The notes under the pieces are model-generated. The model did no database searches and was not told where the DNA came from. It was given only the letters and a program-made list of their open reading frames with translations. DNA of 64,000 nt from Serinus canaria (Eukaryota > Chordata > Aves > Passeriformes > Fringillidae). Positions 1-11,275 of this stretch are shown here, piece after piece. The DNA lies in contig NC_066315.1 in the NCBI RefSeq assembly GCF_022539315.1, positions 124,407,374 to 124,471,373 of the forward strand, in the 5' to 3' direction. Each line of letters opens with the position of its first letter. Position 1 is the stretch's first letter. The position numbers and the translations under genes are program-made.

Positions 1-165
1 ATCATCCAGTTCCAACCTCCCTGCCAAAGACAGGGACAGCCCCCCCTAGACCAGGTTGCTCAGAGCCCCATCCAATCTGCTCTTGAATTCCTGTCTTCCT
101 GTGGCCTCTGACAGTTTTACCAGGTGTTCAATGTACTCTTTACAATTCTTTTTGAAAGATGATCA
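1..165 (-). mobile_element. CR1 LINE 3'-end fragment, cut by window edge
   Basis: The first ~165 bases read as the reverse complement of the 3' part of an avian CR1 retroposon. Seen: the phrases 'atcatccagttccaacc', 'gacagggacagcc' and 'agaccaggttgctcagagcc' in the order expected for the antisense strand, followed by a more diverged stretch to about 165. The element's own 3' terminus lies to the left of base 1, so the copy is incomplete only because the window starts inside it. CR1 copies are usually 5'-truncated, lack poly(A) and end in a short 8-bp-type repeat. No reverse transcriptase coding is present. The right boundary is approximate. Confidence 0.85.
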
Positions 166-2930
166 GAAAAACACAGCACATTAGCAGGGATCTGTCCAAA
201 CTTAACACATTCTTTTAACCCTCTTCCCAGTATGGACTGAAGAGCCCAGTACTCAGGAGGATGTCTTTATTATCTGAGAAACTGCTCTGCTATGATACCC
301 ACAGCTGTTTAATATGAGAACAGAGCAACAGTGCTCAAGGCTCCTATTGAATCTGGTAGGCACGAGAGATGATAAGATTTGCTTGGCAATCAATCTCACA
401 CTTAAACTCAAAGGACACTAAACCAAGACAGAACTTTAATAGAAGTCAGTGGAGAGGAAAAATGGGGGAAAACAGAAGGAAAAAAAATTTTTGAAAACTT
501 TATGAAAAATAATTTGGCACATGTGAGACTTTGAAGTAAGGAATATTTGAACTATTGCCATAAAATCTATATATCACATTTATTCTCAACAAATAAACCA
601 GCCTATGTTTAACAGGCATGGAAATACGATTTTTTTTTTTCTAATGCAGCATGCAAGCTCATCTATATGTTATTTGGTAAGAGTGGATTGCTACTAAAAT
701 ATTGATTCCTATGTTAATAATCTCTATTCCAAAAAAACCCCAAACTTTGAAGAAAGCATGCCTAAATCTAATGCTTGTAAGAGGCTCTGCTTTCTAATTG
801 CTATTCACCAGTATTTTGCCTAATATTCTGAAATCAAAATGTATCAATAAAATTCATGATTTTGAAACTCCTTAAGTTATGACTTTTTTTGATGAGTCTG
901 ACTTTTTCTGGACTATTTTTGCTGCTGAAACCAGTAAGTTAATTCAGACTTTGTGTTTGCATGAAAACAATTGAACTTTTTTTATAGTATTCCCATTAAA
1001 TACATAAGAGGATAGATAACTCCTATATAGGTTTAATTTTATACTTTAGGGGTTATTTTAACTTCTAGGTGTTATTTTATTATTTTAAATCAAATTTCAT
1101 ATGAGAAATTTATTAGACTATAGCAGCTCTTAGAATAAAAATGTTTGGCCATTTTTATTTACCTACAGCAAGAAAAATGAAGTCAAGGTCCTTCCAGTGA
1201 TAACCTCTAGTGGCTTGATTTCTTCATCTACTCATTCTTTAAAATGAACAAACATAATAATTTCAGAAATATTGAACTTTATTTCAAATAAACATAACAG
1301 AATATGGAATATGGAGCAAAACCAATTCAGTAAATACTACCATTTCACTGGTTTTTTTACCTGGTTTCTTATAATTTCAAGAGAATAATTATAACTAGAA
1401 GAAGAGGAAGATATTGTTAAAATAATGTCTTTGAAGAAACTGGAAATGAAGCATCTCCTGAAGCAAAACAAAATATGTGTTGATTTTTCAACACAGTAAT
1501 CTGCTAAAATTTTCATTGATAAAGCACAGAACACAGAAATGTGATGGCATTGAAGTATGGCAAATAAAAAGAAATAATGTGGAAACTTTAGGTGCTAATA
1601 GAATCAGAAAGTTGGAAGAGTGCAGGATTTGTTTGTTAGTATTTATATAACTTGTATAGCCAGGTCTTGCAGTAATTTGAGGGCATACAATGTAATAGTC
1701 AGTGCAGAGTCATTATAATCCTCTTGCAAACCCAAACTATAGACCAAAAGAGAAAAAATTACTTGTGGTAATCATTTGTTCTCCCAGGTATACACATAAA
1801 TGAAGCATCATTTACTGTCAACACCAAGAGATTTCACAGTAAGAGACTACATATTATCATGAGGCTGTCCAAAAGCCATTGGATCTAAAGGATTAATTTA
1901 ATGAATCTACTTGTAGTAAACTCAGGTTCTAGCTCTGAATACACTAGACCTAGAGACAAGGGGAGTTTCAAAAATTAAAACTAGTAACTGGGATGTAGAT
2001 GAACATTTCATCATTTTATTGCTATGGCTCAACATCTATTTCCCAGAAAGACATCTATCATGATGTCATGAACATAAATGTTGGTTTCTGTACATGTGGA
2101 ATGAGAAAAATGAAAACTGTTCATAGCTTCTAAAAGGTTTTAGTGATCAGCATTTAATCAGATTCCATACTTGCCAGGTGAGAGGCAAGACACTGAAGTA
2201 TCAACATGAAAAGAAAAATCTTATTCTCTTCTTCAGTCTGCTTAACAAGCAATGCAGGGTCAGCAGAATCAGTGCTTCTGTACAGGTGGTTCTGAGGCTG
2301 CCTCAGTTCAACTTGAGGGCTGCTCAGCAGCTGCTGCTCAGAGGATTCCACAGCACACCACTGATGCTGCTTAAACAGCATTAACTTGAGCCCAGTTACC
2401 ATGCATTGAGCTGTGCTAAAAATATGCTGCTGCAGAGAAAAACTGATTTTTGGCTGTTAAAGCCCTCTCCTCCTTTATGCTGAGAAAGCTCAGCCGAATA
2501 CCCACGGAGATGCTTCTGAGGTCTATTAAGAAGAAACAGCATGGAGCTTGCAGTCTCATCAAAGATACTGTATCATATCAGTGCTACATGACAAATTACC
2601 ACAGTCTTAAATGGTGAGGAAAAAACAGTGTGAATAAGGGAGGCTGATATAATTAATGTTTCCACTTTAATAGGTATCATTTGGAGAATTTTAGTTTCAC
2701 AGTAGGTAAGGAGCTTAAAGAAATACTTTTATTGGGTATTGTATTTGGTGCTGACTCATAGACAGTTTGATAAATCAAGTTCCAGCATTGATAATGGTAT
2801 TCAGAAGTATAAATATGCCACATCAGATTTTCTTTACTTTTCAGAGAACTATTTTTCTATGTGTTATACTCACTGACTTTTGAAAAGCTGGTTGGTTTCT
2901 GTGGATTCCAGTAAACATGCAAGCTTCTTG
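166..2930. other. AT-rich non-coding stretch, no gene seen
   Basis: All frames are broken by frequent stops. The only structure worth naming is a pair of dyads near 2292-2336, listed separately, and homopolymer A/T runs of about 10 nt. No repeat family, RNA gene or promoter could be recognised. Confidence 0.6.
2292..2336. repeat. Two adjacent dyads, one centred on an E-box
   Basis: CTGAGG at 2292-2297 is the reverse complement of CCTCAG at 2301-2306, with a 3-nt loop. At 2325-2336, CAGCAGCTGCTG is a perfect 12-bp palindrome whose core CAGCTG (2328-2333) is a bHLH E-box consensus. The flanks are a locally GC-richer patch (about 2270-2400). No function can be assigned; a single E-box occurs often by chance. 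Confidence 0.5.
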
Positions 2931-2937
2931 AGAGTAT

Positions 2938-3050
2938 GTTGGAGTTTGGGGAATTTGGGGTTTGGTTTAGGGTTTTTTTTGTTTGTTTAGGTATGGTTTG
3001 GTTTGGGTTGGATGGTTTGGGTTTTTTTGGGAGGTGTTTTGTTTTCTGCA
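2938..3050 (+). repeat. Strand-biased T/G-rich low-complexity tract
   Basis: The plus strand is almost only T and G for about 110 nt, built from degenerate GGTTTGG/TTTGGG-like words, with one telomere-like TTTAGGG at 2965-2971. It shares the word GGTTGGATGG with the larger T/G tract at 36.5-36.8 kb. It is not a regular tandem array, and no G-quadruplex with four clean G3 runs and short loops was confirmed by eye. Confidence 0.7.
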
Positions 3051-3199
3051 ACCAGGAACATAGGAACATTCAGTGTAAATTTAAAAATATTCCTTTCTGC
3101 TTTTGAATGTCTCTGCTTATGAAAATGCACACCTGTCATGCTGGAGGCACTTCTGTTTGGGATCCTTTCAAAGAAATCTTACCATTCATACTACCTGTA

Positions 3200-3490
3200 T
3201 GAGAGGGGGCATGCTCCAGTCATGCCAGACTCTTCTGAGAGACAAGACAAGAGTGATTGGCACAGGCTGAGAAATTAGGGATTCTTGAACACAAGAAAAA
3301 ATACCTTTTTTACTGTGAAGGTGTTTAAAAACTGTCGGTTTGTCCAGAGAGGTTATAGAATTTCCTTGGAGATATTCAAAAGCCATCTGGACATGGACCT
3401 GGGCAAATTATCTAGCTGACCCTGTGTGAGCAGGAGGGGTGTACTAGATAATATCAAGAGGTCCCTTCCAACCACAAAAATTCTGTGGCT
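3200..3490 (+). mobile_element. CR1 LINE 3'-end fragment, sense orientation
   Basis: Reads as the sense 3' end of an avian CR1. Landmarks in order: a 'gacaagacaagagtgattggcacaggctga'-type segment around 3241-3270, a 'gagatattcaaaagcc' segment near 3369, 'ctggacatggacctggg' near 3388, and a terminal 'gaggtcccttccaacc' at about 3459-3474 followed by 'attctgtgg'. The copy is 5'-truncated, has no open frame and is clearly diverged, so it is old and immobile. The left boundary is approximate. Confidence 0.9.
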
Positions 3491-3780
3491 GGAGCTCTAA
3501 CTCCCTGTTGTGATAAACCAGCTATGAGCTGTGCAGCTTCTGGGTACTGAAATATTTCAGTGAATACTTGCTTGGAATTGCTGCACTGCAATCATCATGC
3601 AGCAGCTATTCCATCTTCCTTCCATGCTACTCACATCTGAAAATTTGCTCTCTTGTGAAGCCACATCGTTCTGTGGATTTTGTGAGCAGCTGAGATACAC
3701 AGCAGTATTTGTGCTGAAATACAAACATGAGAGCAAGGTGATGGCAAACAAAATTAATCTGATCTTTACAGTTTTTGAAA
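3491..3780. other. Unannotated non-coding stretch
   Basis: No repeat, gene or motif recognised. Overlapping short open frames on both strands here are compatible with chance. Confidence 0.5.
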
Positions 3781-4195
3781 GGTACCTGCAGTGTATGTGC
3801 CAGGGAGCCCCAAGAGGCCAGGTGATCCATGAGACAAAATGAGCTGGGAATTACGAGTAGGTGTGGCATGGGCAGGGCAGTGCTCTCCCTCACGAGGCAC
3901 CTGGGCAGAATGGTGAGAGACTGGATCCATGGACTATCCCAAGCAAGATGGAGTGATGAGTCAAGTCCAAGGTGAGCCCAAGGAAACCCTTGGGAAGGGA
4001 GAAAAGCAACTTACAATGTAGGTGCAAGGTCTATCCAGGAAACCCACAAGCCAGGACATCAGGAGGCAGGTCTGAGCTCAGGGACACCTACAACTTAACT
4101 CAGGCAGCTCTTCATTTGCAGGTGTGAGCTTGAATTTGTTCAACCTTCAGAGGGTTTTGACTCCTGTGCCCATGGGCAGAGGGAGTAGATGCCAG
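3781..4195. other. Moderately GC-rich block, possible old unidentified repeat
   Basis: This ~400-bp block is visibly richer in G and C than its surroundings and contains purine-rich 'caggaggcaggtctgagctcag'-like phrasing. It includes a perfect 7-bp hairpin: CCCAAGG (3977-3983), loop AAAC, CCTTGGG (3988-3994). The composition and sharp contrast would fit a decayed retroelement such as an LTR fragment, but I cannot match a family. No open frame with protein-like content was seen. Confidence 0.35.
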
Positions 4196-7100
4196 CAGTA
4201 GATGTCACTTTTATTTCCTGTATTCTACCAAGGATCTGAAACAAATTTCATTAAACCAATTAATTTTGCAGTTATGTTTGATGCCTATAATCAAAAGCAC
4301 TTATCAAACATTAATACAACGTGTTTATCCTTTTCATTAGTTTTTTTTCCTCCTTTAAAAGTATGAAGTGATTTTTTACTTTTTCTCTTGATAGCTGGCA
4401 GTTCTGTTTCATGTACAGAGTGTTAAAGAGAAATCTATTTCTCTTTAAAATTATTTATTTGTTAGTTATTATTAATTTTTTTAAATTTTTTTTTAAGCAC
4501 AAAAGAAAGGAGGTATGAATGAACTGGTTGTCAGTTTAAAGAATCTTCTTTGAATTTTTCAGAATCCCATGCAAAAAAAAAAAAAAAAAAAAAAAAAGAA
4601 GTGCCTTGGAAATAAGAGGTAGTATATGAAAATAAGCAAAAATCAGATAATGAAGCACACCATAATTTTCTATGCAGCAAGCAAGAGTGTACTAGGAGTG
4701 TGAGTCTAAATCCTGCTCAGTAAAAAAAGACCTTTCACTGATTTTGTTGTTGTAAACAGTGCACAGGGCCGATTCACACACCAAGGAAAGGTACTTCTAT
4801 TTTTTGTTCTCCTTTGTGTGAAATAGGGAGCTCCGTGGTAACCCACAAAAGTCTGGCTCTCTGATCATCAAAACCTCACACCATTTATACATTGTAACCA
4901 AAAAAGCTTCATCTTTCATTACTTACAGCTTACATAACTTGTTAATTAATTAGTATTCAACCCCCATTTGCTGGTTGTATCTCATGCTCCATATTCTAAT
5001 TAGCAGGGATGTGCAGTTCTTCCCTTCATTTGAGTCTGGGGTCTGCTTTGAGTAGTTGGTCAATGAATCCCAACTTCCTACTGCTGGAATTACCTTTCCC
5101 CCAGTTTCTGCTCAGTTCTGCTGACCTCACTCCTGGTGGCTCTTGTCCAGACAGCCCATTCATCTTGGGATTGTCTTCACTTTTCCTTGAAAAGATTAGC
5201 CAAGCATGCAACATTAATGATGCAATTGCTTAATCATAACTGTCCAGCTAGAGCTACTAATGAACAGCTAAAAAACAAATTGTGAAGTTTAAAATATGGA
5301 GGAGTTCAGATCTTGAGGGGCTTAATATCAACTTTAGTAGATATAGGTCATGACCTGGTACAGCTCAACATAAACAAATAGGAAAGAATTTGTTGTAAAA
5401 AGACATGTAGATGTACAGGGTCCAATCAATCCTAGATGTGAACTAAAACTAGTGGGTTTTAGCCTCTTCAGTCTGATTTTTATTAGAAATAAATAAATTT
5501 TTTTCCACTGAACCAGTTTTTCAAGGGCTCTTATTCTAGTTGTCATGCAGTTTAAACACACAATGAACATTCATTACAGCAATGTTAATCTGTCAGACAT
5601 TACACTTCAAATAATGGCTGCCTGCCTTAGTGCCTGGTTTCTCCTTTTTTAAGCATGAATTACATATGTCAACAATAATCAATTTAGAGCAAGATAATTG
5701 CAGGTATGGAAAAAGGTTACTCTTTGCAAATAAGTACTTGAAAGATAATGTCTTTATAGTTTACAATTTTATTTACTTCAAGAGCTTCAAGAATTTGTTG
5801 GACACCCATGAGTTTAACTATATATACAGAAAGGACTGTCCATTATAATTATTTGTTTATATGCTTATCACAATAACTAACAGGTTTGTTTGAGGACCTT
5901 TTCATAGCAAATGAGACATACAGGTATATTTTTGTGATTTGGAACAAATCAAAAAATACAGATATTTAGATATTGATAGAGATAGAATGTAGACATTATT
6001 CCACTCCAATATATTAAATTACCTACTCACTAATATGCTTTTTTGCAGATGCATGTAACACTTTTTGTCAGGCTGTCTCAACTTCAATAATTCTGACAAA
6101 AATTTCTAGTTTCAATGCTATTGCTTGTGTGTTTCATCACGTAAATTCTTAGCATCTAGTCAGCTATGGATCCTGTGTATTTTCCAGGGTACAGAAGCAT
6201 GTCCTTATCCACATATTTTGCATGGATTATTTTTTAAATACTTTTTATTTCAATTTCTGTTACTTAAAAAGTCAAATCAAGTGTGTCTTTGTCATCCAGG
6301 ACAGATTTACTTAAATATTAAAAATTGAGAAGTGCTATTTTGATTCAATATTTCATTATCTTTATGGACAGAAGTCCTCTTCAGATATCTTATACTTTTG
6401 CAAATTAGAAATCTTCTTGAACTATACCTAAGGGATGTAATGGAGAATTGATCAGTGTTTTGAAGTGATAGTAAAGTTTTACAGGCTGGAAGACTGCTTT
6501 CCTGTCACCACTTGATCTCCTTCACAGTGGACTTTTCCAGTTTCTTCAGTTTTTCTTCTCAGATCATGTTTTATAATCTTCTGATGGTTTCACACCCTTG
6601 TGGTTAGTATTAACCTTTTAGATCCTTCCAGTTTCTCTTAGCATTGTCCAAGACCCAACTCTTGGATTAAGCTTCACCAATGTCTAGGAGAATGTTCCCT
6701 GTTCCTTATAAAACATTTCTTTAAACCTGCCAGAGTGCAATTGATTCATCTTGAAAAAATAGCATGTTGCTATTTTTGGGCCAATATGCAGTTTGTGGGT
6801 CAGTATAACTGTTATTTAATTTTTTTGCTGCAGTGCTGCATACCTACATTTCCCCAAATATTTAATCATCTGCTCCTTAGAGCAGGCTTTTTGTTCTTTT
6901 TCAGCTCATCCTCTTGTACAACATGGTAAGTCTCTGGAAAGGAGAGCATGAATAGTTATAGGGCACACATAGTGTTAAGTCGACGAAAACAGGTAACTTT
7001 TAATTGTAAATGTAAATAAATTGAAAAAAAAAGGTCTGTGAGGAAAAGTTTACTTCAGAGTAAGAGAACTGCCTCCAACCATAATTCCAAAGTAAATGAT

Positions 7101-9740
7101 TATTTTTAGACATTTGTGATTGTACTTATGATAGTGCATGAAATATTTTTTTTTCTTGCATACACTGAGTTCAGGCTAAATTCCAGGAAAAAACATAAGC
7201 AAAATTTTTCAACATTTGAATGGTAACATATTCAAAGTAAAAACATGGTAAGATTATTAGATCTCTTTCAGCAGCTAAGTGAATACATTATACATCACCA
7301 GTACAAGTTTTATATTACATAGAATTTCCAAAACCTTTTTTTTTTCATAGAACATTTTATATTAACTAAAGAGAGAGGAACATATATTGCTATAAATTAC
7401 TTTTCTGTCTGCATGCATCTCCACTCTACCAGCAGTGTTTTTGGGGCATCTGGAAAAGCCTGTTTGAAAGGTTTCTGCTTGTATTGAAATATCTGAAGCA
7501 GGCAATGAACTGAAGAATACAGGAAGCTAAAATGTATAGCAAACACTGAGCTCAAATGTATAGCAACCTCCTTGTGTAAGCTGCTTAAAACTTATAAATA
7601 TATGGCAGCTCTTTATTAAGACCTTATCCCATTTACAATTATGAAAGGAGTTTTTAAAAAGAGAATGAATTTTTATCTACTCATGTAATCTTCCAATGCA
7701 GTGCATTAATAAAACATCTAGTACTTTCAGGAAAGATTGATATTAGTTGTTGGCACTGAGCTACTAATGACAGCTGTAAAGGATATATTCTTAATTTATA
7801 TTTTATACAGGTACTAATGGTTAAAGTTAGAAGAATAATTAGCATAGTAGGACATGATGATTCATGCAGTTATTGATATTGTTGCAGTCAACTTTATGCT
7901 TCTGTGCCAAAATTGCCATATTGATTATTATTTTGGCTGATGGTATGCAACCCTTACATCAGATTTCTGTCTAGACAGTAACAACTTTTATAAAATATTT
8001 ACTAAGAGTCTCCATGACCCAGGATTTTTCTTAAAGCTTAGTTTTTCTTCCTTATTTTCACTTTAAAGACTGACAGCTACTGAAAATGCAGTGTGATTTT
8101 TCTGATTTGGAGACCTTGAATAATCTTCTCCTGGAGGCTCTATTTTTCTGCATGTTATTTTCAATATGCAGCATATATTAAGGAATAGAAGAATTTTAGC
8201 ATATTGTGTTTATTAGTCATAAAGAGGGGGCAGGGTAGTGGGTTCTGTAAAGTACATTTTACATAAGCAGAAATCTAGCTGCAACAAAACCAATTAAACC
8301 AGACATCTTGAATAGAAAGAATGCTTTTTTTTTTCCTAGTATATTTATTCCATCAAACCTGAGGAATTAATAGCTAGATAATCTTTCATGTGAGTAATAC
8401 CTGTGTAGAGTACACTAAAACCTGTCAAATTCCAAAGAGATTTTACTTTCATTAAAAAACTGCCTATCCATCTAGTTAAATATTGCAGCTGTGACCCCCC
8501 ACAGTTATCTCTCTGGAAATGGCAGGTCCAGAGGACAAGGCCACACTCCATGCTTCTGGGATGATCTAATTCGAGTGTGATGCAGAGGGGTTGTGTTTAG
8601 AGGCACATGGAGAAAAAGAGAGAGAAAGGCACATTCTGACATAAAAAGCAACTGACTGGCATCTAAAATCAAAGAACGTCAAGACTGGACATTTTCTTAC
8701 ACATTCTTCATTCTTTAATTACACATCTGCCCATGTGGTGATATTTGAACACAGAAATGCTATTATGTGGGCATCTAGTTTGCATAGGCTGTTGGACCCA
8801 TATTTTTACTGAGCTCATATCCTTGAATTTCAGAGTAAGAAATCTCAGATAGAATGCAGGGAAGAAGACACAATAAAAGGGGCTTACAGTATGCTCACAT
8901 CATATCCAGACAAAGTAAGCAATCAGAAATTAATATGGTTTATGAACCACATCTTCCCTGACTGCTAGGTGTAGCTGTTGATTAAGGAACTGGTAAATGG
9001 AGCAATAATTAATTATGGTTAGGAAATAAATGATGATATATAGAATACTGGAGATTTTCTTCAACTACTTAAAAAAAAAAAAAAGACAAGACCTTCCATT
9101 ATCAGAAGCAGAGAAAAGAATATTTAAGTGTTTCTTTCTTCATTCAAGGTAGACTGTGCCCAGGTATGGCTTCTTACAAGAATGAAAATAACAGGAAGGT
9201 AATTTTATATATACATTTGAGCTGAAGAAAACATTTTTCAATCTGATATTGTGTGAGATATTGCTAGCACAATGTTTGTAAGCATTTGCTACAATTGAAA
9301 ATGCCAGCTGAATCAATACTCACCAGTGTGCACAGCAGTTATGAGAATCCTTGTGAGAGTTACTTGCCTTGCAGATGCTTCTTGGGAAGGTCTGTTTGAA
9401 TTGTAACTTCATGCACATGCAAACACCTGCATTAGAGGGAACAAGAATGTTTGCTATCTATGGCTCATCATTTGTCATTCTTTATTCTAAAAACATTTAA
9501 TCATCCAGTGAAGGCATCAACATTGCTCTGTGCCTAAGGAGACCAATAACACAATGTAATGACCAATAAAAAGCTGAATTGAGTGGCATTCAAGCACCTC
9601 ACAGAATGACATATTTTCTTTTATTCACTGAATATTTTCTATGACTACACAAAATATTTTTAATGGTTTATTGACCAAAAGGATGGATATTATTGCAATT
9701 TTGGGTGATTGTTTTCTTTTGAGGTGTGCAGATTTTGGGT
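4196..9740. other. AT-rich non-coding stretch with poly(A) tracts
   Basis: No gene, RNA or transposon was recognised in this 5.5 kb. Features are limited to simple tracts: a 25-nt poly(A) at 4573-4597 and a ~14-nt poly(A) near 9070. The block around 5010-5210 is somewhat GC-richer, with overlapping short open frames on both strands that look fortuitous. Confidence 0.6.
4573..4597 (+). repeat. 25-nt poly(A) tract
   Basis: An uninterrupted run of 25 A. I looked for a retroposed gene body upstream and for target-site duplications on either side and found neither, so it is called a simple homopolymer rather than a processed-pseudogene tail. Confidence 0.9.
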
Positions 9741-9749
9741 TTGTTTTTT

Positions 9750-9798
9750 AATATTTAAATTTAACGTTTAAATATTTAAATTGACCTTTCTAGGTCAA
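9750..9798. repeat. Direct AT repeat next to an everted TGACCT/AGGTCA dyad
   Basis: AATATTTAAATT occurs twice, at 9750-9761 and 9771-9782, 21 bp apart. Overlapping the second copy is a perfect inverted repeat TTGACCT (9781-9787), 4-nt spacer TTCT, AGGTCAA (9792-9798). The halves are the nuclear-receptor half-site AGGTCA in everted orientation with a 4-bp spacer (ER-4 geometry). Binding is not shown; this is motif recognition only. Confidence 0.5.
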
Positions 9799-11029
9799 AA
9801 AGTTTCCCCACATTAATAACATACATCCACTTGTTATAATAAAGAAATAATAATGAGAATCAAAGCTCAAAGAAGGAAAAAGTCTGTTGTAGAGTTGCTG
9901 AGAAACATCTTATTACAACATTGTGAATAGCTATAGAAAGAGAAATCCTCATGGTGAAATATGAATGCTGAACTACAGGAGAGGGTCTGAAGTCACAAGT
10001 GATAGTACTGGGATTTTGTAGACATACACCAGCTTTGCACTGCAATCAGGCCTAAAACAGAGAGAAAATGCTAAATACTTTTTGAAGTCTAGCTTATAGC
10101 CAAGTGGAGACATTTAACAAATAAGTGAGATTTTTTTTTTTTATTTTTTTATTTCAAGCAGACATCTATCAAATTACCTTGCAAAAATCTGGAGACCTAC
10201 TGAGCTAATATTTGATTTCGTTTCTCCAGTCTTCTTCCCAGTATTAAAAAAAAATAACTAGCAATGGACTGAACTTCCCAATGCCACCAGAATTGCTTTA
10301 AAATGACAGGATGGTGGGGAATCCTGTTTTATACATGTTTTGTTTAATGAAATAAAAAATAATCTATAACCTTTCTGCTAGGAATCAGTAACAAAGAAGG
10401 ATATGTTGAGAATAGCTAGAGGATCCCCTATAAACTTGATCAATAGATGTGTTTCAACCTTTACTTGGAAACCTGGAAAAACTAAATATCTCTACTGGGT
10501 AGTCATGAAAGCTGATGTTTTCTCCTCTTGTGAGCTCTCAGTCTGGAACAAAAAACTTTATTGATGGAAAAGAAAAAGAAAATGGATTTTGAAAATAATA
10601 GCCAAGTATACTAACAAATAAAAGAGATTTATTAACAGCTTTGCAGTTTCTTGGGCAGTAGGTTTTTTCTTTGAATTCCCATTTGTCAGAAAGGGCAAAA
10701 TAATAAAAGACCTTTCGTGTGAATTGACAGGAAAAAAATAGGTTTTGATTTAGAATTTTTGTTAATTCAGTCTCAGTTCAAATGAAATTGACCCACACCA
10801 CCCCTTTAAAAAAAAAAAAAAAAAGGAAAGAAAATCGTGTTAAATTTTGCTTTCCAAGGCAGGTTGTTAAAATTATTGAAACACACATTTCCAAAATCAG
10901 ATGAGTTTTCTTCATCCTTTACAGATGCAGTGTCATCTCAGCTATACCACTGTGGCATAGATGCCTTTAGATGCATGGGTGCAGGGGATCTGAATATCCT
11001 TGGCAGAATCTGTTTCAAAGACACAAGAT
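9799..11029. other. AT-rich non-coding stretch
   Basis: No gene or known repeat seen. Contains T-rich and A-rich runs near 10131-10150 and 10807-10824. Confidence 0.55.
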
Positions 11030-11275
11030 GTAAAAAGTCTCTTCAGGCTGAAAAAAATCAGGTTCTTCAGCCTCTTATATGGTCTCAAACCATCCTTGGA
11101 TCTCTCCACCTGGCTTGTTCCATGGTCTCAAACCATCCTTGTATCTCTCCACCTGGCTAGTTCCAGTTTGATTTGGAGAACTGCAGCTTGGGCACAGTAC
11201 TCCAGCTGCAGCTTCATAAGCACAGAATAAACCAGAGTAATCAGCTCCATTTACCTTCCCCAAAAAACAGTGTAA
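11030..11275 (-). mobile_element. CR1 LINE fragment with internal duplication, antisense
   Basis: On the plus strand this reads like the reverse complement of the late ORF2/3' region of bird CR1: 'cttcaggctgaa', 'tctctccacctgg', a 'gggcacagtactccagctgc' segment at about 11190-11210, then 'cataagcacagaata' and 'atcagctcc'. The match is moderate but the landmarks are in the expected order. It contains an extra 43-bp tandem copy (listed separately). Reading frames are broken; it is an old fragment. Confidence 0.7.
11079..11164. repeat. 43-bp tandem duplication inside the CR1 fragment
   Basis: Units 11079-11121 and 11122-11164 begin 'atggtctcaaaccatcc' and end 'ttcc', and differ at two positions by eye. 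Near identity compared with the heavily diverged host CR1 implies the duplication happened long after CR1 insertion, most simply by replication slippage. Confidence 0.9.

Noticed and set aside
2960..2975. TTTAGGG as an interstitial telomeric repeat
   Set aside because: Only one unit is present inside a generic T/G tract; no TTAGGG array exists.
4500..4600. Poly(A) as the tail of a processed pseudogene
   Set aside because: No gene-like sequence upstream and no target-site duplication.
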